Source: Cristatella mucedo (taxonomy: Eukaryota > Bryozoa > Phylactolaemata > Cristatellidae). Taken from it: a stretch of DNA of 64,000 nucleotides. Within the stretch, counting starts at the first letter, position 1. Every line of letters begins with the position of its first letter. The position numbers and the translations under genes are program-made. The DNA is taken from contig WPIO01000076.1 in assembly GCA_009760855.2 (NCBI GenBank), positions 612,001 through 676,000 on the forward strand. The letters are read 5' to 3'. This document shows, piece after piece, positions 25,683 through 36,542 of this stretch. The notes beneath the pieces were generated by a model. It ran no database searches. It was not told the origin of the DNA and saw nothing but the letters and a program-made list of their open reading frames with translations.

Positions 25683-26249
25683 CTAGATCTTCATCCGACC
25701 CCGATTTATTGAAACGACGTTCAAGCCTGCGCTTAACCCGGTGCATCTTTTGGAGTTTTTTGTAAATTGAAAGGAATTTCCACGACTTTGAACACGGATA
25801 GAATGAACGGGAGCATGCTTGTCAAGAGCACTCCTGCGTGTCATGTTCATTGCATCAGTGAGGGTATCGAGGCTGCCTGTTGAGTCTGAATGCAGATAAA
25901 GAAGACCAGCATCACAAGCAGATTTAAAAAAGTTGTCAATGTCAATACTTAGTAAGTTACGTCGTTTGAAAAGTTCGACATTACCCTGTACGTACAAGGG
26001 AGCAGGAACAGTAAACGAGACCGAACAATCATACGAGAGGATAGGTGGGCACACCATAACGTCAGTGGGGAGGAAATCCTTAGTGATCACGAGATCAAGA
26101 ATATGGCCACCGACGTGGGTGGTATGATTAACGTGTTGGAACAAAACAAAACTCTCCAGACAGTGAAGAAATGAGCGGACCTGGCTGTTGTTAGGGTTTT
26201 TAGCGCGAATATTGAAGTCTCCTACAATCAGTAACGGCCTGTCACACAC
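25683..26249 (-). pseudogene. LINE-B endonuclease domain
   Basis: A 188-codon frame with the exonuclease-endonuclease-phosphatase fold signature LLIVGDFNIR and the downstream HILDLVITKD box, followed by a Lys/Arg-rich linker. This is the apurinic-type endonuclease that nicks the target in CR1/L2 LINEs. The N-terminal catalytic Glu region is missing, as the copy stops at about 26,313 where a second LINE-B begins head to head. Confidence 0.85.
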
Positions 26250-26319
26250 ATTTTAGCGAGGAACTCTGAAAACTCCTCTATAAACAAGTTTAGACAGCCA
26301 GAAGGAGGCCGGGATACAG

Positions 26320-27363
26320 AGGTCCTTGCAAACTATTGCCCTGTTTCCCTTCTTCCTTTCTTGTCAATGATTATTGAAAAAAATTAATGCAAGCAGCTTC
26401 TTGAACATATTGAAAAGAATGAAATGTCAGAAACATTTCAGTCAGGGTTTAAGAGGCAGCACTCCACTGAAACTGCTCACCTCCGTGTTACAATGACATT
26501 TGCCGTGGCAACGATGACAGGAATGTCACTGCCCTTGCTCTGCTAGATCTGTCTGCTGCCTTCGACACCATTGATCACGATGTTCTACTTGAACGATTGA
26601 GAGCAACGATTGATCTTGCAGACGAAGCACTGGCACGGTTTACATCGTACTTGTCTGATCGTGTTCAATCCGTGTCGTGTAAGGGTCAGGTCTCACAAGC
26701 CAGACGGGTCACCAGTGGAGACCCTCAAGGGGCTGTACTCGGTCCCTTGCTGTTCTCCATTAATACTTAAACTCCTAGTAAAGCAATTAAGGCCCGTGGA
26801 ATAGGATATCACTTTTATGCTGACGATACTCAGCTGTATTTGTCATTTAAACCGTCGGAATCTGTTGCAGCAACTGATAAACTGAATGCTCGTCTTGCCT
26901 AAATTTGATCCGGGATGTCGGAAAACTTCTTAAAACTAAATGAGGATAAAACCGAACTGCTGCTCATACGAAGAGTAAGAGTGTGGCTGCATTAAAAGGT
27001 TTTGCTCTTCTAATAGGTGATGCTGCTGTGCGACCGTCACCGCGTGCTCGGAAATTTAGGTGTCATTTTCGACAGCTGCCTAAACTTTAAAAGGTTCGTT
27101 CATAAGACTGCTTCTACAGCTAGCCATCACGTCTGATCCCTAAGCAAGATTAGGGGTTGTCTTTCTCAGTGGCTTGGAAAAAATATAACTAGCTCCTTAG
27201 TGCTGTCTCGGCTTGATTATCCTAATTCCCTTTTGGCTGGGCTACCAAAGAAAACAATTAGGCCACTGCAGCTGACTATGAATATGGCTGCAAGGCAAAT
27301 CTTCAAGTCCCAGAAGTTTGAGCACGTGTCTCCTTCGCTAAAAGAGCTAAGATGGCTTTCGGT
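26320..27363 (+). mobile_element. LINE-B copy 2, part 1 (target of the Polinton)
   Basis: It starts with the RT lead LANYCPVSLLPFLS in translation and contains the AAFDTIDHDVLL and FYADDTQLYL boxes in broken frames. It continues to a WLSV-type motif at about 27,350, where the Polinton begins. The same LINE resumes at 54,110 with VEQRIQSKVLTLTHKARHG-like sequence. The 5' end abuts the minus-strand LINE-B copy 1 head to head. Confidence 0.85.
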
Positions 27364-27549
27364 AAGTAGATATAAAATGAATGGCATGGAGCCCAGGGCA
27401 CGATCGAATGACGTCATCAATTAAACAAATCGTCCTCTGATAAACAATTTCGCTTCCGCTCGATCGTTTCTCGTCGTCCGATTTATTTAATGGCTGCAGT
27501 CATTCTATCGAGGCCCTATTCTCCAAACCCTTCATTTTATATCTACTTA
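27363..27549. repeat. Imperfect 187-bp palindrome at the Polinton terminus
   Basis: The first 19 bases (taagtagatataaaatgaa) recur as an exact reverse complement at 27,531-27,549. The arms align throughout with scattered mismatches about a centre near 27,456 (cgctcgatcg). The right terminus has the same self-complementary layout (53,538 outward). Confidence 0.85.
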
Positions 27550-27651
27550 TAGATGTTTAGGAAGATAATTATTTTCAATTAAATACATTTTTCTATCTTT
27601 ATATATGTCTCAAAACATTGATTACTTTATGCGACGGGAGGGTGAAACGTT
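27364..27651 (+). repeat. Polinton left terminal inverted repeat
   Basis: It matches the reverse complement of the right end from the terminus through the ATG at 27,605 and the first 15 codons (MSQNIDYFMRREGE). Differences are scattered substitutions. Similarity fades after about 27,651. Confidence 0.9.
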
Positions 27652-28386
27652 TAATAAATATGCAAAAAGGATAACATCATTATATGAAATAAAGTTTGGA
27701 AGTAAACCATCTTTTAATAAACTATATGATAATACACCACGTGTTTTTCATTTTTCTATTTCATATGTTGATATAAATACACTAATAGCAAAGATTAATG
27801 GTTTACCTATATTAAATGAGGATAATTTTTCTGTTGACTATGGTGAAGATACTATTATCCATGAGTTAAAAACTGGTTCTATTTCTTATAAAGATACGGA
27901 AACATTATTTACTACTTCATTAGATTATATAATGAAAGTAATGGAAGAATACGTTGAAAAGTACAAATTCCTTTGTTTTGGTTTTACTTTAGAACATTGT
28001 AAGAGAACTTTTCGTGAAATAGATGTTGCTTATACTCCAAATAAGATACTAAAGAAGCAACGATATTTCTATTCATTAATAAGAGTTACTGTTTTAAATT
28101 TATAGGTATTCTATTAAGTCTTGCAATTACAGTAACAAGTACTTACATTCCAAAACATGAGGAACTTTCTCATGTAGTAACTGTTTTAGGAAGTTTAGCA
28201 ACAATGATAATCTCAATAGATAGTACAATATCACAAATTGACAGAAGAAAACGTTCTACTCTTCAAGCAAATCATAACTTAGTTTCAAAGATTGTTGATG
28301 CTTTAGATGATGATAAAATAAATAAAGAAGAATTCAATGAAATATTAATTGATCCATTAGAAAATCCAAGTGATACTAAGGCTTAA
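27605..28386 (+). pseudogene. Polinton TIR-anchored ORF, unknown function, C-terminal membrane segment
   Basis: The first 166 codons start with MSQNIDYFMRREGE, identical to the start of PolB because both starts lie in the terminal repeat; beyond it the two proteins differ. A frame change near 28,080 leads to a segment with a hydrophobic stretch (FIGILLSLAITV) and a charged C-terminus ending at 28,386. The two parts are probably one gene broken by a frameshift, or two overlapping genes. It converges on the integrase, overlapping its stop by a few bases. I do not recognise the family. Confidence 0.6.
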
Positions 28387-29249
28387 TAACTTGTAACTCC
28401 TCTCTAACAAAACTTCTCTTAACATTATTTGCCCAATATCTCACAGCCTGTTCTTGCAATACCGTTATTCTAAAATAGTATGTTTAGTTAAACTCCATAT
28501 TGCATCTGTAGCTCTTCTTCTCTTTTCATCTTCTCCTTCACCTGGTTCGAATAAATATCTAACAGTCGTTCCAAGTTCAAATAGCTGTTCTTGTTCTCCT
28601 ACTTTTCTATGATATTTTGGTTTCTTTAGTTTTACCTTTTCTTTTTTATTGCTTTCACAGGCTTTTCACCAATTGCTTTTGTAATACTATTATTTAGATA
28701 ATCAACAATCTTTGGTAAATTATAAATACACTCTCTGTTTCTAATATATTCTCCTTTATTGATACTTTCTATTTCTTTTTCATACTGTGCAATAAATGCT
28801 CTCTCAGCTACTGTTCTATTCATTCTTTCAACTAATGCAACACTCTTTTTACTAGTACCTTCAACAATTTGTGTTTCATGTTTTTTCACTTCTTTAGCAA
28901 ACTCTCCTTTAAACTCAGATCCTGGATCTACTGCCATTTTCTTTGGCCATTTCAAAGGACCTTTATTGTAAATATCTATTATTGCTTTTGTTACTTCTTT
29001 AGAAGACTTTGTTTTAAGTGGTCTTGAATATTTAAATCTACTAGCAACATCAATAACACTCAGTGCATATTTATATCCAGAATCATTAGGCATGTATACA
29101 ATGTCTGCTTGATGATTTTCATTAGGATCAACAATATTAAAGAAACCTTGTGGAATATTCTCAGGTCTTGGTTTGAATACTTGACTTATATCTGAGTCAG
29201 GATTGAATTTACCTTCTTTTTTTCTTTCATTTAGATTTAAAAATGACAT
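28383..29249 (-). pseudogene. Polinton integrase (retroviral rve superfamily)
   Basis: The 205-codon frame 29,249-28,632 holds the DDE core: first Asp in HQADIVYM, second Asp in AVDPGSEFKGEF and the Glu in SVALVERMNRTVAERAF. This enzyme inserts Polinton DNA and makes short target duplications. The C-terminal part continues after a frameshift in an A-rich run at about 28,632, with the family-typical GTTVRYLF and, after another break, RYWANNVKRSFVR to the stop at 28,383. No N-terminal HHCC zinc domain is visible. The start ATG is preceded by TATAGA and lies 10 bp from a divergent gene. Confidence 0.9.
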
Positions 29250-29259
29250 TCTATAGAGA
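29250..29259. promoter_or_regulatory. 10-bp divergent promoter candidate
   Basis: The ten bases TCTATAGAGA are all that separates the integrase ATG (minus) from the next ATG (plus). The TCTATAGA core is palindromic, so each gene sees TATAGA just before its ATG, as elsewhere in the element. Confidence 0.6.
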
Positions 29260-29713
29260 ATGGAAATATTTTGTGAAACATGTTTAAATACATTGAATGC
29301 AACTGAATATCTTGAAGGAAATCATCCTTATTGTCATCAAAAAATAGAAAGACAAAAAATATGAAATACGTTGTGATATCTGTGATAAAGATATGAATAA
29401 AACAGTGTTTGATTCTAGTCTTATGCGTAATGATGCAATTGTAATTTGTTCATACTGCAACATAAATACCATCTCATTTAAAAAAGATAGACCAACAAAG
29501 TTTTATTCATTAGTTACGAAGCACTTAAAAAAAAGATGTTGCTCTACTTCCTTACATCATTGTTTAGAACATGAAGCTATTTGTGCTATTTCAAAACTAT
29601 CCCCTCTTCTTAAAGGTAAACGTAAAGCAACAAAGTTAAAAGAGTTAATAGTTTTAATATTTCATTTATACTTTTCAGGTGGGTACATAACTGACCAAGA
29701 TGTTTACTCTTAG
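29260..29713 (+). pseudogene. Polinton Cys-rich zinc-binding protein
   Basis: The N-terminal part has FCETCLNTL and PYCHQ cysteines. After a frameshift near 29,352 the frame gives RCDICDKDM and VICSYCNINT, so at least three CxxC knuckles are present, consistent with a zinc ribbon or finger. The C-terminal half is basic (KGKRKATKLKEL). Function is unknown; a nucleic-acid-binding role is inferred. Confidence 0.6.
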
Positions 29714-29802
29714 TTTTCCAGTTACATCAATGAAGTAATAGTCTATTGGAAGTCTTGTAAAATATACGTAATACATTAAATTAATACCCGTCGGTGAATT
29801 AT

Positions 29803-32080
29803 TTATAGCTCTGTATTAGGTTTTAGAAACATACAATTAGATGCTCCAACAACCATGACATTTAATATCATTATAGGTGGAGCTGTTTTATTTGTCCATG
29901 AATAAGGTGTTGAAAGATTAAGTATTGAGTTCTTTGCATTCATATCCATTGATAGAGCTATTACTTCTGTTATTTTTTTAACTGTTTTATCTACATAAGA
30001 TTTAGTGGCAACATCAGAAGGATTAACAGGCTCTGCAACATTTGTTATTGAATATCCTCCCATATCAATATTTGTTGTTGAAGGACATGCTTTAAGTAAA
30101 ACGCCCCTCTTCATTCCACTATGCGTAACACAAGAATAATAATAAAAACAATAATAATAATTCACTTGATAAAGCGCCCTCAGAGAACTCAATCTCTCTC
30201 TAGGCGCTTTACATTTGCTGTAAAGTGAAATGCAATTGAATGGTAAGTAAAATCATGCGTGAAAAAACAAGCGAAATGAATAATATGGTTAGGGGTGACA
30301 TGCACAGGGTCAGCATGCAAATGTGGTTAGTGGCAGCACGCACAGTGTCAGCACGCATAGGCACGTGAAGGACGAATCACAGGGACCCACTAAATGATGT
30401 CCTAAATAGGTGTGTTTTTTAAGTTCCTTTTAAATGTGGTCAGGTCAGGGAGTCATTCTGACGCAGGTCGGGAGGGAGTTCCAGGCTTTGGGAGCATACG
30501 AACTAAATGCACGGTCTCCAAAGGATTTCAGGTTTGTACGAGGTATTTGTAGACTGTTGGATTCCGAAAAGCAGGTGGTACGATGCTTGGCCTGATGGGG
30601 GAGTATGTCGGAGAGATAGGCTGGAGTCATAGAATGAAGGGACCTAAAAGTGAGCGACAAAACCTTGAAGTCAATCCGTTGCTTGACTGGTAGCCAGTGC
30701 AGGTCGGCGAAAGTGGAGTAATGTGGCAACTGCGACGCTCACGACAGACAAGCCTAGCTGCAGAGTTTTGCACCAGCTGCAATCGCCTGATCGCACATGC
30801 TGGTAGGCCAGTAAGCAGTGAGTTGCAGAAGTCGAGACGGGATGTCACGAATGCATGGACCAACTTGGACGTGGTATCTTTATCTAAACAAGCCCGATTT
30901 TTAGCAATGTTATGAAGCTGAAAATAGGCAGATTTGACTGTGGAGCTGATATGGTCGTCTAACGAGAGGTCGCTTTGGAATATGACACCTAGATTTCGAG
31001 CTGATTCAACTGGAGATATGCTGGCAGAGCCAATTTTGAGAGCCAGCCTTTCCAATCTCTGGATCACACTGGGTTTGCCCATAACTAGTAAGTTAGTTTT
31101 ATCATCGTTAAGTTTTAGAAAATTTGCTGCCATCCATGTGCGATGTCATCAATGCATGCAGCTAGTGAGTTTGGAGAATTTGAGGTGCTCGAAGGCTGGG
31201 AGGGATCAAAGCAAAGGTACAACTGAGTGTCATCCGCATAGAAGTGAAAGCCTAGATTGTGCTTGGCAATCACGTCAGCAAGAGGCAGAGTATAAACCGT
31301 GAAAAGAACCGGACCTAGCACTGAGCCCTGAGGTACTCCATATTTCAGAGGTACTTTAGATGATCTTTGTCCATTCACGTCAATACTCTGGAGTCTCCCA
31401 CTGAGATAGGACCTGAACCACGGCAGAGCAGTGCCAGTGACGCCCAGGCGAGATGAGAGGCGCTCTAGAAGAATTTTGTGATCGATGGTATCAAAAGCTG
31501 CCGAAAGATCAAGCAAAACAAGCAGAGACACTCCACCCATGTCTGCATTCCTAAGTAGGTCGTTGTATACCCGAAGCAATGCTGACTCTGTGGAGTGATT
31601 AGCTCTAAAGCCAGACTGGAACTTACTAGCAAGGTGTGAGGTTTCGATATACGAGTTCAGCTGGTCCGCCACGACCCGTTCGAGTGTCTTTGATAGGAAT
31701 GGTAGAAGGGAAACATCATTCAGTACTACTGGTTTGCTATTACCTGAGTTCCAATAAGTAGATGTTATAGCATAGCTATTCATGTTTAAATCTCCAGTCA
31801 TTGTATCACCAGTTCTTTTAACATAATTACTTACTTGACTAAGATTAGCAGCATCAGTAGGATTAACACCTGCTACAAGATTAGTAATTGTTTTACCTCC
31901 AAGATTAAGTGTTGTTCCGGAATTAACAACAAATTTAGCATCTGCATAGGACTTTGTTACTACATCAGAGTCATTAATTGGATCAGATAAATTTATAATT
32001 CGATTTCCATTTGCATTTAAATCTGAAAGTATAATGCCATTAATTTTAGATACATCATCTTCACTATGAAACTTGCTCAT
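29803..32080 (-). pseudogene. Polinton fibre-like gene A, split by a LINE-A insertion
   Basis: The start at 32,080 follows TATATAGAAA. Before and after the LINE (31,715-32,080 and 29,803-30,133) the protein has repeated units of the form N-x-I-x-NL-x-DP-x-N-x-x-D-x-x-(T)K-S-Y-x-D, for example IINLSDPINDSDVVTKSYAD and ITNVAEPVNPSDVATKSYVD. The same unit is a hallmark of bacteriophage tail or collar fibres. Three similar genes lie at 43.0-46.2 kb, so this is one of four paralogues. A role in virion attachment is inferred. The LINE makes the 321-codon open frame at this start a chance fusion to RT. Confidence 0.75.
30134..31714 (-). mobile_element. LINE-A insertion in fibre gene A
   Basis: 5'-truncated at the RT lead VSLLPFLSKTLERVV, it contains the full RT core (LLDLSAAFDTIDHKILLERL, GVPQGSVLGPVLFTVY, FHFYADDTQLYL), the C-terminal region and the 3' UTR with hairpin and (AAT)n at 30,134-30,155 on the plus strand. 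One frameshift near 31,130 splits RT from the C-terminal part. This is the most complete LINE-A copy in the window. Confidence 0.9.
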
Positions 32081-32880
32081 TTTCTATATATTCATTGATT
32101 AATATTTTACTTCTATTTAATATTTCTCCAAATATCCTTGCGAATCTTCCATAGTCTTCTTCTTCAGCTACTTGTATTTCTACTTTTTTATATAATATTT
32201 TACATCATAACCAAAGCTTTTTTATTTGAGAATCTACCATATTCACTTATTATATCAAATTCAAAATCATAATGCTTTTCATCTTTAAGTAAATACATAA
32301 ATAATGGTTCTCTTATTGGCATATCAAAAAAATAACTAGTAGGAATTCTAACTGATCCAGCTGCAACATCATCTTTAGGTGCTTCTTTACAATTCAAACC
32401 TTCAACAAATATTTCAAATTCACTATAGAAACATCTGCTTAGCTTCAATACATGTAATCCTAATAAGCATTGAGCCAAATATTGTTTTGGTATAAATTCT
32501 TTAACTATACTTCTCCTCCATACACATTTTATTTCTATTAGTGTATCTTCATCTATGATTCCATCTGGAGAATAACGATAAACACCATCACTAGTAAAAC
32601 ATCCATTTGAATTCTCCATCTGTCTATCTAATTTCATTTCTAAATATTTTGCAGCTATTGGCTAAAATACTTTAGCAAATGACATTTGAGGAAAACGCAT
32701 AGGTTGAGAATTTGAAATATATTTTTTAGTTTTCTATTTGCAATTATTTCAACATCACAATCAATTTGTGAAGCAAAAACCATATCATTATCTAAAACAG
32801 AATAGACTTCTCATCCACCAATATTTAAACTCATAGCCTTCTTCCACTCATCAGACTCTTGAATACAATTTTTTTTGCAT
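32064..32880 (-). pseudogene. Polinton YqaJ/lambda-exonuclease-like nuclease
   Basis: The best frame (32,637-32,200) contains YSPDGIIDEDTLIEIKCVW followed by KQYLAQCLLGLHVL, the Asp...Glu-x-Lys active site and downstream Gln motif of the YqaJ viral recombinase group of PD-(D/E)xK nucleases. These are 5'-3' exonucleases used in recombination and end processing of viral DNA. The N-terminal part to an ATG at about 32,880 and a C-terminal extension to 32,064 are present in other frames. The extension overlaps the start of fibre gene A. Confidence in the fold is good; the exact start is uncertain. Confidence 0.75.
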
Positions 32881-32903
32881 TATATTGAGTTATTATAATT
32901 TTA

Positions 32904-35017
32904 TTAAAAATCTTTTCCATCATACACAAATGTTTCCTTACTACAAGTGAAATTTGCTCCACTTCCGTATGACGTTAGCTCAGCATTGTTCTCACAAATA
33001 GTCAAATAGTGAATCATTACTTGCGTATTATCATTTGGTATAGTAGAATTGAATTCAATAGTTACATCAAGTCTAGAAGTTACTCTAAGAGGCTCATCAT
33101 TGTATTGGAGATCAATAACATGAATAGGATAAAGACTCAACCATTCAGGATAAGTAATACCAACAGGTTCAGTAATTTCATTTAGTCCAAGGTATTGTTT
33201 TCTGAAAGTTGTGAAATCCACGTATGCTGGTGCACATTTTCGTTTTTTTTAGGCTCACTGCCCACTTAAACAGTAGGGTATTCTTTAGAACCATTAGTAA
33301 GAGCACTAACACTCTTAATATCACAATGATTGTAAGTACAAGGATTACCAGTATAATTTCCATATTTATTGTAATTTTGAGCTGCAACAATCAACCATCT
33401 AACCTTATCAATTGTATTTTGAACTGATACAAGTCAAGCGACGGATTGACTTCAAGGTTTTGTCGCTCACTTTTAGGTCCCTTCATTCTATGGCTCCAGC
33501 CTATCTCTCCGACATACTCCCCCATCAGGCCAAGCATCGTACCACCCGCTTTTCGGAATCCAACAGTCTACAAATACCTCGTACAAACCTGAAATCCTTT
33601 GGAGACCGTGCATTTAGTTAGTATGCTCTCAAAGCCTGGAACTCCCTCCCGACCTGCGTCAGAACATCCCCTGACCTGACCACATTTAAAAGGAACTTAA
33701 AAAACACACCTATTTAGGACATCATTTAGTGGGTCCCTGCGATTCGTCCTTCACGTGCTTATGCGTGCTGACACTGTGCGTGCTGCCACTAACCACATTT
33801 GCATGCTGACCCTGTGCATGTCACCCCTAACCATGTTATTCATTTTGTTGGTTTTTCAAGCATGATTTTACTTACCATTCAATTGCATTTCCCTTTGCAG
33901 CAAATGTAAAGCGCCTAGAAAGAGAATAAGTTCTCCGAGGGCACTTTATCAAGTACATTATTATTATTATTATTATAGAGTTTTAGTGAATTTATTACCT
34001 TGATTAAGACTAGTTATTGTAATATTTTCATATCGTCTAACTGTATAGTTAAGTCTTATTTTCTTCAATCTTTCACTCGAGATATCAGCAAGTGCTCTTC
34101 GAATAATTTCTTTAGGAACAACACACGGCACCATAAGTCTCATTTTTGACATTAAAATTCTGAAATTGGTACAAGCACCATCACCATTAGCTATCACAGG
34201 ATTAGTTGTAGTAGTAAGTCCTCTTGTTGAAATTGTATTAGTGGTATTTGCAGCAGCACCCGTAGCACCAGTCATTATAGCATCCTAATCAAACCCACCA
34301 ACACGAGTAATTTCAAGTGTAAAAGGAATATTATAAAGGATTTTATTTATATCAGCACAAAAACCAGAAATTCGTGATAGTGGAAGAGCAATACTGAATG
34401 TTCCAGGATTAGTTTCAACAATATTGTTTATAGTAGATCTTCTATACATGAAACCAATATTAGAACAAGTGGTACCACCTGTTATATTTACTCCAGAAGC
34501 AGAAGGGCTAATATATGCAGTAAGATTCGCACTCAAATCATCAATTGAATTTGCTTCATTTTTTCCAACCAGTTGCAAGACCTTCAGCTCTATTATAATC
34601 ACTTGGATAACATAGAAGTCCCATTAATGTCGAAACACTTCAAACTCCTTCTTTTAGTGGAAGGCTTTCAATTTCTTCAGTACCAAGTCTAATTCTCATG
34701 CTATTAAACAACCAAACACCAGCATTATTAACAAGTCCTACAGCAAGACCTCTTTTGAGTTCAGTGATACTATTTGCATCTGCACCAGCTTGGTTCCAAG
34801 TTGTCCTTCAAGAAAAAGGTAAGATGATGCATCAGAAAGAACATAACACGTATGTTGTTCACCAGGTGCAATAAATGTAACTAGTTTAAAAGTAACATTA
34901 TCAGTTTCATTTCCATTAGCTTGAAAAAAATTCCCTATATTGATAATCTTTAAGTTTATAGTAAGGAAACTCAGGATCTCAAAGTTCGAGTTTACTATCG
35001 ATAGGTGCACTTGCCAT
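32904..35017 (-). pseudogene. Polinton major capsid protein (double jelly roll), split by LINE-A
   Basis: The start at 35,017 follows TATATAGAGAAGAA. Open pieces at 35,010-34,738, 34,602-34,285, 34,275-33,973 and 33,221-32,904 are in order. The middle contains LPLSRISGFCADINKILY followed by a FTLEITR-like strand, and the end a VTIEFNSTIPNDNTQVMIHY strand pair, the layout of the two jelly rolls in Polinton and adintovirus MCPs. A LINE-A 3' end sits between the two halves at about 33,425-33,976. At least four further stops or frameshifts are visible, for example a TAG near 34,283. It would form the hexon-like capsomers of the virion. Assignment rests on motif layout and neighbourhood, not on a search. 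Confidence 0.75.
33425..33976 (+). mobile_element. LINE-A 3' end in the capsid gene
   Basis: It begins at aagcgacggattgacttc, runs through the C-terminal coding region (RSLHSMAPAYLSDILPHQAK) and 3' UTR, and ends with the hairpin and (ATT)n at 33,957-33,974. It is antisense to the capsid gene it interrupts. Confidence 0.9.
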
Positions 35018-35045
35018 TTCTTCTCTATATAAAAAAAACTAAAAA

Positions 35046-35620
35046 TTATTTTGTACTTTGAAGATATAAACCAGCTCCTAATCTTTCCTTCATGATTCCA
35101 CCATAACCATCTGGTCTTACATAAGGAACAACAGCTTTATCATTGATTACTTTCGCTATTTCCTCATACGCTTTAGGATCATTCTCTTTAAGAGTCTCCG
35201 AATAGTCTTCAACTTCTGGTTCTTCTTCTTCTATCTTTGCCTTTCTACCTTTTTAGATTTTTTTCTTAGTAACCTGTTCAAGCATAATACGTTTTAATTC
35301 AAGATCCGCATCTTTCATCTTTCTCTCATAATCTTCCTCTTTTCTTTTCCTCTCAAGTTCATAATCAAGTTCTTTCTTTCGTTTTTCTTCTTCAAGTTTA
35401 TCATTTACCTCTCTACGTTTAACAGCATAATCTTGATCAATATTTTCTTTCTTTGTTTGTAGTTCAGTAATTTTTCTTGCTTGATGCATTTCAATACCTT
35501 TACTTGAAATATTCAATCCTGCATCAACAGCACCACTTACAGTAGGTAAAAGTTTATTATTCATACCAAGAGCACTATCAAATTTGGCTCCAATTCCACG
35601 ATTCTCGCATAGCTACCCAT
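35046..35620 (-). pseudogene. Polinton coiled-coil protein
   Basis: An ATG at 35,620 follows AATATAGAGAA. After an early frameshift the main frame (35,564-35,253) is dominated by charged heptads (KLEEEKRKKELDYELERKRK), a long coiled coil. A second break near 35,250 leads to an acidic stretch and a conserved-looking end, VRPDGYGGIMKERLGAGLYL. It lies between the capsid and candidate penton genes on the same strand, so a structural or scaffolding role is likely but unproven. Confidence 0.6.
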
Positions 35621-35629
35621 TTCTCTATA

Positions 35630-36533
35630 TTACTTTGAAATTTCTATTGTTGCAACTACATCAGTAATAATATTTACATCATTTCCATTTTGATCACTTA
35701 ATCCTATTCTAAAACTACTTATTGCATCTATATCACCACGTGTTGGTAGATATAATACATTAGGAATATGTAGAATAACCTTTTCACATGGATTAATATC
35801 ATCAATATCAATAATATAAATAAATAATAATATAAAGATGTGCATTGTTCTAAAAATCCTTTTCTTCTTTCTACATAATTCTTAAAAGGATAAACTAAAT
35901 CACAATCAACACTTATCCATCTTATTCATTTTTTATCTGGTAATACAATTTTATTCCATGCTTTAAAAATACCAGCAAAATGCATTTCTTTTTCTATTGC
36001 TTCATACGGTGTTCCACCTACAAGAGCAGGATCAAATGTTCCTTGTTGATTTGAATTGAAACCTAATGTATCTCCAATTGAATTTACAGCAACATTAGAA
36101 TTACTCCCGAGTAGAAAGACATAATCTCCAACTAATTGCATTAATATATAATCATCTGTATCAACACTAAATTTTATACCTGAAGTATTTCTTTTAGTTG
36201 TATCAAAAAAGCACTAACTGTCGATGTTGATGTTGACCCATTTTGAGCAACAATAGTTTTTGGTTGAGGTTCTGATAATGCTTTATTTAAAGCAGCAGTT
36301 ATTTTATTTGAATCATTATAACCAGGAGCAATTGTAATCTATGCAGCCATAGACCATCTAAACCAAAGTTTATCATTTACATCTTTAACAACATTTAACA
36401 TTACTCTATTAGCATAAGCAAACTCTACTCTACGTAATCCAATTCTATTATAACCTGAATCAGATCCTAGCATAAGTGGTGGTGATAATGTTTTTGATTC
36501 TGAACTACTTGTTCCTGTTAATCTTATCGGCAT
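35630..36533 (-). pseudogene. Candidate minor capsid/penton gene 1
   Basis: The ATG at 36,533 follows ATATAAGAAA. Pieces at 36,533-36,339, about 36,330-36,150, 36,141-35,926 and 35,845-35,630 follow in order across frame changes and a TAG. The central part has ITIAPGYNDSNKI, later NSIGDTLGFNSNQQ, and the C-terminus ISSFRIGLSDQNGNDV. The next gene upstream has the same order of motifs, so the two look paralogous. In Polintons a single-jelly-roll penton gene lies beside the MCP, and I infer that identity from position and strand-like composition. Confidence 0.5.
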
Positions 36534-36542
36534 TTTCTTATA

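Noticed and set aside
26249-26400. LINE-B head-to-head copies as one twin-primed insertion
   Set aside because: Both halves contain RT and their own 3' ends, so they overlap in LINE coordinates, which twin priming would not give.
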